From the NCBI GenBank assembly GCA_963555925.1, contig CAUVXJ010000081.1, forward strand, positions 4,485-68,484: a stretch of DNA of 64,000 nucleotides, given 5' to 3'. Positions 21,601-35,008 of this stretch are shown piece after piece. Position 1 is the first letter of the stretch; each line of letters begins with the position of its first letter. The position numbers and the translations under genes are program-made. The DNA is from Protofrankia sp963555925. GTDB lineage: Bacteria; Actinomycetota; Actinomycetes; Frankiales; Frankiaceae. A model generated the notes under the pieces. That model worked only from the letters and a program-made list of their open reading frames with translations. It was not told the origin of the DNA and made no database searches.

Positions 21601-24600
21601 TAAAGGATCCGACCTTTTCTCGAAAAACTCCGGATCCCGAGAAGAGTTGAAGATGGTGCAACATCGAATCCTGTTACCTTACTTCGAATGGAATCTTAGC
21701 CCGCCTCACTTGCTTTCTTTACTGCATAAGGGCATAAACGAAGTCAACGGATTTCCTTATAACTAGCGGCTGAGAGTAAGCAAGCTACCTTCATTCAACA
21801 GATTTGTGGTTGAGTCAATAACATGCTCTGGGTCGGGAATCTTTGCTCTTCTCTTTTGCATTTCCGCTGCCTGCGTTCTTCTTTGTGTCCGTCCGTATCG
21901 CAAAGCTGGTCGACGCCAGCTGTAATGGTTGAAAATAGGGGGCCAACCAAGACCCCTAATAAAGCTTTGTTCGATAAAGCAAACGATTCGTTCCGACAAC
22001 TTCGGACCAGATAGATTAACCCCTTTGAATTAGCCGATCTTACTAAATGGATCGGGCGGGCTGGTTGGGGAGGGGTTATTAGCGGAGAAAAGAATCGCTG
22101 AGAGATAGATTCTACTATTTGGTCAGGACGAATGAGTGGCTGTGCAGCATGCTCCGGAGGAGATTGACCCTTCCCCGAGTCAGTCCAGTCAGAAAGGGGA
22201 GGGCCCGCAGTCTAGACTGCATTTCGGGAGTTTGAACACCATCCCATTTCAACCTAAAATACTGTCAAAGGTATCTAACCTTCCTTCCTTATGAGTGGAA
22301 ATAGAATTCTGTTTTGTCTTTTTTGCATAAAAACCAGCCAGCCGGTAATATATATAATATATTTTTATAAATTAGTTCTTCCGACCTTTTTTGAAAAGCG
22401 CATAGTTTCTCCTCCAAAAATGACCTCTCCAGTCGGGGAGCGCATTAGATATTTACCTAAACAGGTAGGTAGGTCCTTGAGCAGATCCCACGTTAGCCCC
22501 AAGACGAGTAAATGCTTGAGCTTAAGTGAGAAGGGCCTCCTCCCCCCGCAGGTATTTTGCCTATATGGTGTTTACCGGGGGGGGCCCCCGATCCGGAAGG
22601 TATGCCACTATGGGCTACTATCTATACATGTCTGCCTCCCTTGAAAGCTCCTGGTGCTGCGACTATCACCGGTAAGTTGCGTCGGATCAACATCGGGATT
22701 AGAATCAACTGCAAAAGCAACTAAGTCAACGCCTAGTTGCTCTGGATCTACTGGCCCGGACGCTTGAATCTATTCCACCGCAAACAACCGAATATACTAC
22801 TGCGGGATCTTCCGCAGCTTCTGTTGTTATTGTTCTCACCTGTCACTACGCCACCTCAGCTGCTGGTACTGGAACAGCTTCCGCATCTGGCACTCCCAAC
22901 CTTTTCTATCTATCCTTAGAAGTAGGGCGAGTGTCTAAAGACCGGGTTATCTCTCCAGGTTATTCACTGGACTGTTAAGCCATCGAGTCTTCTAGGGTTG
23001 ATCGACCCGTTTCAAGAAGATTCATCCAAGACTCTAGATCTCGTTAATTCTAAGGAGGAGCCCATTCCATAAGGAAGATGAGAGGAAGGCAGGCTTGAAG
23101 GCATACATAGTTGGCTGGTTATTTGTCTTTCCCATTCCTGCTGCTACTGAAGGTGCCCGGAATTCATGGATTCTCTGGTAGAGGGGAGTCGAGGTGGAAT
23201 TCTTTGGTGGGCTGGCTTAAAAGAAGCCCCCAATTGCAATTGCAGTAGGAGTAGCTACTTGTTTCATGGCTTTCATTTGAGCTTCAGATCCTGAATCTCC
23301 ATAAATGGGTATGACTGGTTAAGGTGACCAGCTTTCTTTGTGCGGCAACCGCAAGTTAGGGTACTCTGGATTTGTTATAGCACCACCATTTCACAATATA
23401 CATTGTCCGGGAAAGCAAGTCTTGGGATTGCAGTTTTATCCTACTGAAGCTCTTCTTATGAAAGTTGAGGCTTTACTCTAACAGGTCTGTTAAAGTCTCC
23501 TTGCTACGGCCTTTATTAATATCCCTAGCTCGGAGGGTTACTCGAATCTTTAGTTTTTGTACTCTACTCGTTCCTTGAAGGTCCAATTAATTAATAGTAA
23601 AGTAATTTTAGGACGGTTAGTGTCTGTTCTGCATGACTCTGGAACGTTATAGCTAAGGAGCGGATTTCTGGGTCCCTTGACTTGCCAAATGGTTTCAAGT
23701 ATGCCTATACAGTAAGTCTTTACACACATGATAGTGGCAGCCAGGTTATCGACGATTCTACAATAGGCGGCCGCTACCCGACTTAGCGAATCACTTCCAG
23801 GCTGGCATTAAATCTATCTCGTGCCAGTGTCTCTTGTGTGCCTCATTTATGCTGGTGGCATACCGTACCGTATTGTGCTGAACACTCACAAAAGCCGTGG
23901 CCTTCCGCTATGTTAGACCCTCCCCTAGAAGTACAATGGTTGGTCCCTACGGAACAGGTAATCCCCGTTTGACTTGAAAGGAGCCTTGTTCAGCAGGTGC
24001 GCAGCAAGTATTATTTCACAAGTTGCAAGTCGTACCTCCCAGCCCTCTTAGCGACTTGTACTAAAAAACTAGGGCGCTATACGGAAATTCGTGCCTGCTT
24101 ATCCCGGCTACAATAACTATCGAACAGCGATCCATCTGAAGAAGGGCGCTCGTATATCCCTAGGCGTGGGTCTGTACTTTCCTAGAGAAGGGCGAGGTTT
24201 GGAACCCTCAAGCAAGACATGATCTACATAATAAGACATCATAGCGCCTAGAGATAGAGGTACGGTTCATCGCCTTACTTGTCCAAGCGTGTTGCCGGAT
24301 AGTCGGATATGCCGTACTCTTATTTTGATGAGGTTAGGAACCATTTGCTGTTACCAGCATTGCTCATTATTAGGAAACGCATTCCCGTTTATCGATTTTA
24401 ATTAAGGTTACGTTGTCGCTTTCGCTTTAATAATGAATGATATGGAGTCATGCAAGGAGCGCGCTTTACTAATCTAATAAAAAGGGGTTTTCACCATCTA
24501 TTTCTGCCCGAACTCTTCCCGAGTTTACCTCCTAGCGAACGGGGAAAGCTTATCCCTCACTCGCATTCGCCTAATCGAGCAAAACGCCACTCGGCGATCA

Positions 24601-26140
24601 TCCTACAACAGGTCCCGCCTATAGTTATAGTGTCGAACACACAATTTTGTTGTTTGTCCTTACGACGGTTGTCAAAGACCGGATCGTTACACTTCGCGAC
24701 CCTATCCGAGTATGTGCTTAGTGCAACGCCTCATAGAACAATGAAGTAATGTATCCATACGAGCTCAGGCCCTCAGCAGTTCGAATACAAAATAAACTTG
24801 TTCATTTATCTTACCAGTTGTGGACCTTCAACGTTTCACCTTTCATAGATCTGGGAAAGGCTGTTTTGGTTTGGGAAGTGACGTTGAGACTGGGCACGTG
24901 CAATAAGTAATAAAGAAAGCAAAGGGAAATCGGAGGAGTTAGAGCAGGGAACAATGGGCATCCCCGCCTGGAAAACAAAGAGTAGAGTAAGGCGAAGGAC
25001 CTCTAGCAACTCTACTACCGCCTTTCCTACCAAAAAGCTAACCCAACCGAAGGAAATTACATAAGGTCTGGAAAGGGCTATAAAGAAGAAAATTCCTTCC
25101 TCCCCTTCTTCCCCTGTTCCGGAGATAGATATAGCCCTCTCGAAACCTAGCTGTTAGAGTAGCATTTCGGGCTAATATTCAACTGAATCCCCGAATGGGT
25201 ACTTGAACCCTTCTCCAGCAAGGTATATAACAACTAAGGGTACTGTGGGCCCTGCTCGCTTTGGTTCTGCTTCTGTGGTGACCAAGAAGCAAGAGCTTGA
25301 GCTCAACCTGCCATTGAGAATCACTTTTGTGGTTCCCAATCGGGATGGAGATTCCGGTCCGGTGTAGGGGACACCTTCTTCATGATCTAGGGGTCCAATG
25401 TAGCCTGCGCTAAGCAGGGAGAGCTCCTCTTTGGTTCCATCTGTCCACATTCTGCCCTTCCATCCAGGGGAATTCGGGCTTGATTGTTCTGTGTAGTCGA
25501 TTCGCTCAGTACCCTCCATAAACAGAGTCCATGAGCTCGGGAAGAGAAGTAGGGCCTTCGGTCAACCAAGAATTGTAGGTCGGTCATCTGTTCAATCTGG
25601 AATTCCATCTCTTGTTTGGTTTCTGGTACCGGTTAGAGTTCCTTTGTTCAAATCAATATCTATTTTATGTCAGGCTTCCCTTCCCGCTTGTCCTGTCCTG
25701 TTCAATCCGTTGTTCTTCTGTCCAATCAAATATCCCGGTCGAGCTGGCTTGGCTGGTACATCAAGCATATCGGCATATTGCTTGTCTTGTTCGGTGTGGT
25801 ACACATATCTGTCAATGTCAATCAAGTAATATAATTAATTCCCACTGTCTGAGGAAAACGTGAAGAATTTACATTTTATGAGCTTGTCAAGCCCGTTGAA
25901 GTCCCCGAATAATAAAAAGAGGGCTATAAGTAGGCCGTTTGCTATTGCTATAAGGGCTGCTCGCCTTTATACGGCTTCGCTATCGCTCCTATGTAGTGGT
26001 CGGAAAAAAAAGGAGTATTCCTACCATACAATAATGCCTATTATCTAGTGCTAGAAGCTTCGCCAGAAGCAAGCAAGACGAGGTCGCTCTGCTTCGTAGA
26101 CAAGGCAGGTTCCGTACTTGACTTACGAGCTCGTGTAGTA
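21601..26140. other. Long spacer, no gene recognised
   Basis: About 4.5 kb without a conserved gene. Frames at 22291-22644, 24450-24749 and 25172-25519 are 99-117 codons but carry no recognised motif. An AT-rich TATATATAATATATTTTTATAA tract lies at 22348-22370. The word ATTCTAAGGAGGAGCCC near 23047 recurs near 42184, and AAGCAAGCTACCTT near 21778 recurs elsewhere. GGTTTGGAACCCT occurs near 24195. Confidence 0.55.
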
Positions 26141-26179
26141 CTCGCCCCTATCTCTAAAGGGGCTTATGCACTCCACTCG
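26141..26179 (-). repeat. 39-bp inverted repeat partner of 14190-14228
   Basis: It matches 14190-14228 in inverted orientation with one mismatch. It lies just beyond the 3' end of cox2, where it could form part of the cox2 3' untranslated region. Confidence 0.85.
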
Positions 26180-26266
26180 CTGTCTACTAAACGAGCGTTA
26201 GAGCGAGCGAAGCCTTCAATTTAGTGGCTTCCCCCCTTATCCCTCACCCTACTCTTTCATTTCCGC

Positions 26267-26349
26267 TTAAGCTTCCCCGGTTTGGGGGATTAATTGATTG
26301 GATACCCGAGAACCATAATCTTTCCTAGGAACAGCTTCTACGACGATAG
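26267..26349 (-). CDS. cox2: Cytochrome c oxidase subunit 2, last exon
   Basis: This exon encodes the last 27 residues of COX2, (P)IVVEAVPRKDYGSRVSNQL then IPQTGEA and TAA (26269-26267). It is 83 bases long; joined to the 700-base first exon it gives 783 bases, exactly 260 codons plus stop, the usual plant COX2 length. The first two bases complete a Pro codon split by the intron. Pro in AVPRK (Ser in the mature protein) and Arg in GSRVS (Trp) are unedited, which shows that this exon has not been replaced by an edited cDNA copy. It is on the minus strand downstream of cox2 intron 691. Confidence 0.96.
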
Positions 26350-28051
26350 ATAGGGGTCAGGTTTGTTTGGCATCTATGCCCCCTGCCCTCCAAACAGTAT
26401 GGGAGCCTTTCAGCTCGTACTGCTCACACTCCTAGATCTTCACGGCACCTCCTCCACCATAGTGTGAGCTGGGAGCTGCTCCGAAAAGCGAAGCCCACTT
26501 TTTAATTCGCTTTCAACAACGGCAACAACACCACGAAAAAAGTAAACTATGGTTGCCCACTGATCTGATCATAGGTTAAATCCAATCCCTTGGCCTCTCG
26601 GAAGCGAGAAAGCGAGCAGCAAGCTGAAAAAGCCCTTTCCCCCTTTTCATAATAATAAGGTAAGCTTCATAGCTCCAACCTATACAAGGGGCAAGCCAAA
26701 ACCTGTTGAAGGAAGGGCTTCATAGCCTTACCTTATTATTAGAGAAAGAAAGGGGAGCTTATTATATCAAAATACTAAAAAACAAGGTTTGGAACCCTAC
26801 TCCCCAACAACTACAAGGGTGCTTTCTTGCATTCTATTCTAGAAGCGGATAAATTTGTCGAGTCTACGAAGCTTCGTAGTTCTCCCTCCCCCTTTGCCTC
26901 GCCATGCCACTAGATCCATAATGACTGGCGAGTCGGAACATGTACGAATATAACCACGCGGAGCGCCGGACCGGCCTCTCGAAGAAAGATATCATTTAAC
27001 CTATTTTTCCGTGTGGAACCCTAGTTTTTTTTTAGTATTTATATATATATAATTATAATAATAAGCTAAAGGGGCTGGGAATCGCAAGAATTGATAAGTC
27101 CTCCATTGAATGGGGGGGGAAAGACTGGTTCGGAAATGGCCGGATTAGCAGGAGGAAGGGCGGCCCGGCCCCACCTTGAAAGAAAGGTGTACGTACATAA
27201 ATAAAGAGGCTGGTTATGGCCTTTACTTGATAGGGCTCCTTCCCATCTATCTTGACCGGGAAGAGGGGGGAGGCCCTTGCGGAAGCCCTGCCCGCCCTTC
27301 TCTATTTTGAGGGATCCCTCATATTTAGGATTCCAGGCTTCTCGGACTCGTAACAGACGGCTAGGAACAAGAATAGGGTCAGTAGTCTCTGCCGTTGCAG
27401 GTCCTTCTCCTTCCGCTGAGACGGCCCTTTTTCTTTTTTGTTTTGTTTGTTCACCGCGGCACGAAAGAATGAAGAAGCTGGAATAACTCAGAAAGAGAGT
27501 GGCGCCTAGCCGTTGAGAGCGTCTGTTGTCTTTGTAGAGCAAGAGTACGATCTTGGACTGGCCCCCTTCGCATGACCTAGAAATAAAAAGAAGTCCGTGC
27601 TACTATAAGGCCTCTAAACTCCTTCCTCAGGACACAGTTGCCCATGGGGAGGGGGTAGCCCCGACTTCCATAGGTCCTTGGTTCGACCTCCTACTGAGAA
27701 TTGAGGTCCTAGCGCGGGCGTCTCATCCCCAAGACTTGCTCTGTATGGAGTGCCCCGTGGTTCCTCGAGTGCCAGCCGCGGATAGGAATGCCATCAACTA
27801 GGGCGCTATTGGCCACTAACCACTCGCTCGCCGGCCGCTCGGGCTCCGCGTTTCAAGTTCGTTATCCTAACCGTCTCCTCTGCTCCACCGGGAGCCTGGC
27901 CCCTTCTTCTATCTTATCTACAGCTTTGCTCCTCGGCTCCCTACAGCTCCAGCCGCTCGCTGTAATAGCTTGCTTCTCGGGTGGCTCGCACCCCGGGTGG
28001 TGCGGCTGAGCCAGAGTGGGCTCAGCCGTCGGCCTATGTTTCCGGGCGCAC
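26350..28051 (-). other. cox2: cox2 intron at position 691, group II, cis-spliced
   Basis: The intron (1,702 bases) begins GTGCGCCCGGAAAC (28051 downward), a typical group II 5' end. It carries a 34-base domain 5 hairpin at 26425-26392 (GAGCAGTACGAGC, loop GAAA, GGCTCCCATACTG) and ends ACCCCTAT before the exon at 26349. Its position, after base 700 of this reading frame, is that of the plant intron named cox2i691. No maturase is encoded; the 158-codon frame at 27066-27542 has no maturase motif. AT-rich sequence at 27020-27065 and dispersed repeat words at 26622-26790 mark insertions in the intron. Confidence 0.93.
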
Positions 28052-28751
28052 GCGTAAAGGCATGATTAGTTCCACAAATCTCACTGCACTGACCATAGTA
28101 AACTCCTTCTCGTTGTACCAAAATAGAGATCTGATTTAAACGACCAGGTACAGCATCACATTTTACACCTGAGGAAGGTACAGCCCAACTATGAGGTACA
28201 TCAGCGGGTGTTACAATAATACGTAGATGAGTTTTGGCTGGTACAACCACTCTATTGTCCACTTCTAATAAACGTGATTGACCCAATTCTAGATCATCTT
28301 CTGGAATCGTATAACTGTCAAAAGTGAGTGACTGTTCATCGGAACTGTTATAGTCTGAATACTCATAAGTCCGATACCATTGATGTCCAATAGCTTTGAT
28401 AGTAATGGCTGGATCTACTACTACCTCGTCCATTGAGTATAAGAGAGCAAATGATGGTATAGCAATGAACATCGGAATGATACTAGGAAAAATGGTCCAA
28501 AGAATCTCGATAGTAGTTCCATGAACAATCCTTTGCGGGATTGGATTTTTTTGATAGTGGAAATGCCATAAAGCGCGAACCAAGATCCGTGATACGAAAA
28601 CCAAAATCAGAATGAGGAAGAAAAAGATATCATGATGTAAGTCTATTATTCCTTGCATCATAGGTGTTGCTGCGTCTTGAGATCCTAATTGCCATGGTTC
28701 CGCTGCATCACAAGGAGCAATTGTGAGGAATAGCCATTTTATAAAAATCAT
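28052..28751 (-). CDS. cox2: Cytochrome c oxidase subunit 2, first exon (intron 373 absent)
   Basis: COX2 carries the binuclear CuA centre that takes electrons from cytochrome c into complex IV. The exon runs from ATG (28751-28749; MIFIKWLFLTI) to NHAFT. It includes two N-terminal membrane helices (about residues 42-60 and 81-104), the aromatic GHQWYRTYEYS region and the CuA loop YYGQCSEICGTNHAF with both Cys and the His ligands. The plant cox2 intron at position 373 is missing: the frame runs unbroken through Gln124-Trp125-Tyr126. Yet Arg127 (Trp in the mature protein), six bases past that site, is still in the unedited state. The CuA Met is encoded as ACG (Thr) at the exon end and must be created by editing. 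A membrane-type ORF lies 260 bases upstream on the same strand. Confidence 0.97.
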
Positions 28752-29011
28752 TTAGTTTGGTTCATTCTTTGACAGCTCCGCTCCCCCCCAAAAAAAGAGA
28801 GACTTGTTCTTGCTCTCCCAATTCAGGAAGACGGAAATCGCCGGTTGGTCCGACCAAGAAAGGCATGGGAGTCTTTGGGCATTGCTTGGGTCGAGTTAAG
28901 TAAAGACTGGATCATGGCTACTAATAAAATCAGACTAGGAACCAAAAACCAGACGGTACAAAGAAATTAGAAATGAGCCCACAAAGAGCGGAGGAACAGT
29001 CTCCGAGGTCA

Positions 29012-29857
29012 TCATCGCCCTTGCCATTCCCGTCGCAAGAGGGCTTCCGTAATTCCCTCTCTTCGCAAGACATCAAAATCTGCCTTGCTTTCCTGATAAA
29101 AAAAACTTTCCCGCCGATTTTTGTGCCTCTCTTCCAAGATTTCTACTAAGTGTTCGAGTTGGAATCCGCCAGGTATTCTCATTTGTTCTTCCTGACGGAA
29201 TTCTCGGATGAGCTGGGCGATATTCTCGTGGGCTTGAAGAATACGGCCCATCTCTTCGACCCCCTCGGATTGAATTAGATTTTCAGGAAGAGGGTGAGCC
29301 TCGGAGCTCCGCCCATCGTGGATTCCCACGTGTGTACTGGACTGTTGGCCGAATGGAACCTGCGGTGCAGACCGCTCGGCCCAAGCATTTTGTCCAACGG
29401 GAAAGTCACCGGAGGGACCCACTTCTTCCCGCGGTCTTTTCTTTGAGTCAACCATATCGGAATCCGCCCCTTCCCCCAGAAAGCGCTTTAGTTTCTCATC
29501 AAAACTTTCATTAGAAGAAGGGGCTACCGAAAGGGAAAGGGGACCTATCATCGCGGAGAGAAGATAAAAAAGAAATTCACTCGCGAACCACAACGAGATT
29601 AAACGCGTAATAGTATAGCCAATAATATATAAGAGTAAACAAAAGAATAAGAATCTCTTATTCTTTTGTTTCTGTCTCAGAAGAAAAGCATGGAATAAAA
29701 TTAGAATGAGAAGAATGAAGAACAATCCAAAAAGAGTTGAATGAGTGAGAGTACCGGTCGCTAACAATTGTTTGGACAACACAACCTGAATTGGAAAAAG
29801 TAAAAGTGGAAGAATCTTTTTGATCATAATGTGCAATGCCACAAGTTTGGGCCCCAT
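29012..29857 (-). CDS. orf281: four-helix membrane region plus acidic coiled tail, upstream of cox2
   Basis: A 281-codon intact frame, the longest unassigned one in the window. Residues 1-110 are strongly hydrophobic: a first segment around KKILPLLLFPIQVVLS, helices near STLFGLFFILLILILF and FLFFCLLLYIIGYTIT, and a last segment ASEFLFYLLSAMIGPL. After about residue 112 the protein changes to a hydrophilic tail of about 170 residues with SSNESFDEKLKRFLGEG, KKRPREEVGPSG and a charged helix-forming end (VEILEERHKNRRESFF). A second Met at residue 11 (29827) is a possible start. It precedes cox2 by 260 bases on the same strand and may be co-transcribed. I do not recognise a family. The abrupt change in character suggests a chimeric ORF of the kind made by mitochondrial recombination, but a conserved unnamed mitochondrial gene is also possible. 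A 12-bp palindrome with a 3-base loop (29641-29667) lies in its coding region. Confidence 0.7.
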   Translation of the reverse strand: MGPKLVALHIMIKKILPLLLFPIQVVLSKQLLATGTLTHSTLFGLFFILLILILFHAFLLRQKQKNKRFLFFCLLLYIIGYTITRLISLWFASEFLFYLLSAMIGPLSLSVAPSSNESFDEKLKRFLGEGADSDMVDSKKRPREEVGPSGDFPVGQNAWAERSAPQVPFGQQSSTHVGIHDGRSSEAHPLPENLIQSEGVEEMGRILQAHENIAQLIREFRQEEQMRIPGGFQLEHLVEILEERHKNRRESFFYQESKADFDVLRREGITEALLRREWQGR

Positions 29858-31076
29858 TTGGATCGGGGCCTCGTATACCGGAAAGAAACAAAATCAAGGA
29901 AGAATCTAACTTCCATAGCTGTGTTAGCTAGGCTACCCGCCTAATCATCTTTTTTTTACAAAAATTACTGGATCACATCTTTCCTATGCCGTTTCCGGGT
30001 CAGCGCTTTACTCTCTCATGTTGCTATTTTAGCTGTCATTGCCGCCGTTACGTTACACATTTTTTTTCTTTGACCCGGGCAAGGGAAAGGCGGAAAGGTT
30101 GGTTCTTCGATGACCCGTAGCATAGTTAAGATTGAACGAAGAGGGGAGTCGCGGGCCTACGGATACTTTCTTCTAATCCCAACTCACCCAATGAAGAAGG
30201 AAAGAACTGATACTAATATCAAATTAATCCATGCATTGACCGAGTTAGACTAATCCGACGGATGAATGCCCTGATCAGCTCCTTACCTCGACTGGCACAG
30301 GACAGGCCAATAGAGATGGTAGCTAAACCGGAAACCCTTACGGTGAGGCAGAGACAGACATCTATCTTGATTCCTCAGTTTGACCATTCCCATCTTCCTT
30401 TTGAGACCGATCACCAGATCTCTCAAGCATTGTAGTTGCATCACATACTAAATAAATAAGTAAGTGCCGATCCGCGCAAGTGAACGAGGAAGCTTACCAT
30501 TCCGCCGTCAGTCAGTTATTCAGCTAGGCAGGGCGGTCTACCTACGAAATCTTGATTACAATGCCCGGACTTTCATCCCTATTCGATCCCCAGTTACCGA
30601 TTCAAGCGGGCCAGCCAGCAATGAAAGATCAAAGGAAAGGGCCATGTCCTTTGCCGATTAGACACGACACGCTACGGATGATTGCCCTAGCCCAAGCAAG
30701 CTAGTAGCCAGCTGGAAGAGCAGCATCTGCCCCGCCCACTGCTGCAGTGAATTCCAAGGGCTTCTTTTAAAGCTTTTTGCCCGTTGGACAGCTACCGAAC
30801 TGGCTTGCTTTACTTACTTTACTGGTCGAAAACTATCTTATTATAAGACCCCCTGTACAGAGCAATTGCAAATCATGAGATTCCGGAAGCTTCTCTACCG
30901 CGCCTTTGCCGTGAGGCGGGAGTGAAGTGGAATTATTCAACTTAGCGCTCGTGCGGAGTCTAGTTCATCGTGTAAATGGGGAAAAGCGTTGAGTCCTTCT
31001 CAACCGAGAAAGAGAGAAAAAAAAGCATTTTTTCTTACGTCAAAATCAATAAAAATGCATCTCCTCTTATTAGGCT
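29858..31076. other. Spacer between orf281 and trnfM
   Basis: There is no gene here that I can support. The part next to orf281 (29858-30100) could hold its promoter or leader, but no consensus is clear. Confidence 0.5.
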
Positions 31077-31150
31077 AGGCGGGGACAGGATTCGAACCTG
31101 CAGTCTTCAGGTCATGGGCCTGATGAGTTGACCAATTCCTCTACCCCGCT
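31077..31150 (-). tRNA. trnfM-CAT: Initiator tRNA-Met (CAT)
   Basis: This initiator tRNA starts mitochondrial translation. On the minus strand the 74 bases fold with acceptor AGCGGGG against CCCCGCC, leaving the unpaired A1-C72 that marks bacterial-type initiators. The D arm is TAGAGGAATTGGTCAACTCA, the anticodon loop is CCCATGA with anticodon CAT, and the T arm is CAGGTTCGAATCCTG. It lies about 170 bases downstream of rrn26 on the same strand and may be processed from the same precursor. Confidence 0.96.
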
Positions 31151-31317
31151 TCCACCCCTTATCTTTCTTTCACTCTTCCTACCTAGGTCCCCTTAGAGAT
31201 AGGGGCTACTTTCTTGTGGTAGTAATTTCGAATGAGCAAGTAGGGGGCGGCAACTAAAGAGGTAGCGAGACTGACCGCAATTGCAGGAATAGGTTGACTT
31301 TCTTTCATTTTTGTTAT

Positions 31318-34790
<3,473 letters not shown>

Positions 34791-34990
34791 TCAAAAACCT
34801 CTATTCCTGACGTGAACGGACGCTTTGTCATTAGAGTGTGTTAACCTTAAAAAAAAGAACGCTAATTTTTTCTTTGTTTACTCAACTCGTAAAGGGAAAC
34901 AAAAAAGGGATCCGCCTCGAATCAAAACTCTTTATCCTTAGCACAAGCACTAAGTAAGCAAGCTACCTTTCTTTTCTACGCTACGATCTT

Positions 34991-35008
34991 TCTTCTCTTA
35001 TGCAATTT
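34991..35008 (-). promoter_or_regulatory. CATAAGAGA-type mitochondrial promoter for rrn26
   Basis: The minus strand reads AAATTGCATAAGAGAAGA. CATAAGAGA (35002-34994) with an AT-rich left flank is the nonanucleotide promoter core known from dicot and other non-grass mitochondria, where transcription starts within or just after the motif. It is correctly oriented and about 150-300 bases before rrn26. I infer function from motif and position only. Confidence 0.6.

Noticed and set aside
27066..27542. 158-codon minus-strand frame inside cox2 intron 691, considered as an intron maturase
   Set aside because: No reverse transcriptase, domain X or zinc-finger motif; composition matches the intron.
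28038..28051. cox2 frame continuing past NHAFT into RAPGNIGRR
   Set aside because: This is read-through into the intron, which starts GTGCGCCC at 28051; the real continuation is the exon at 26349-26267.
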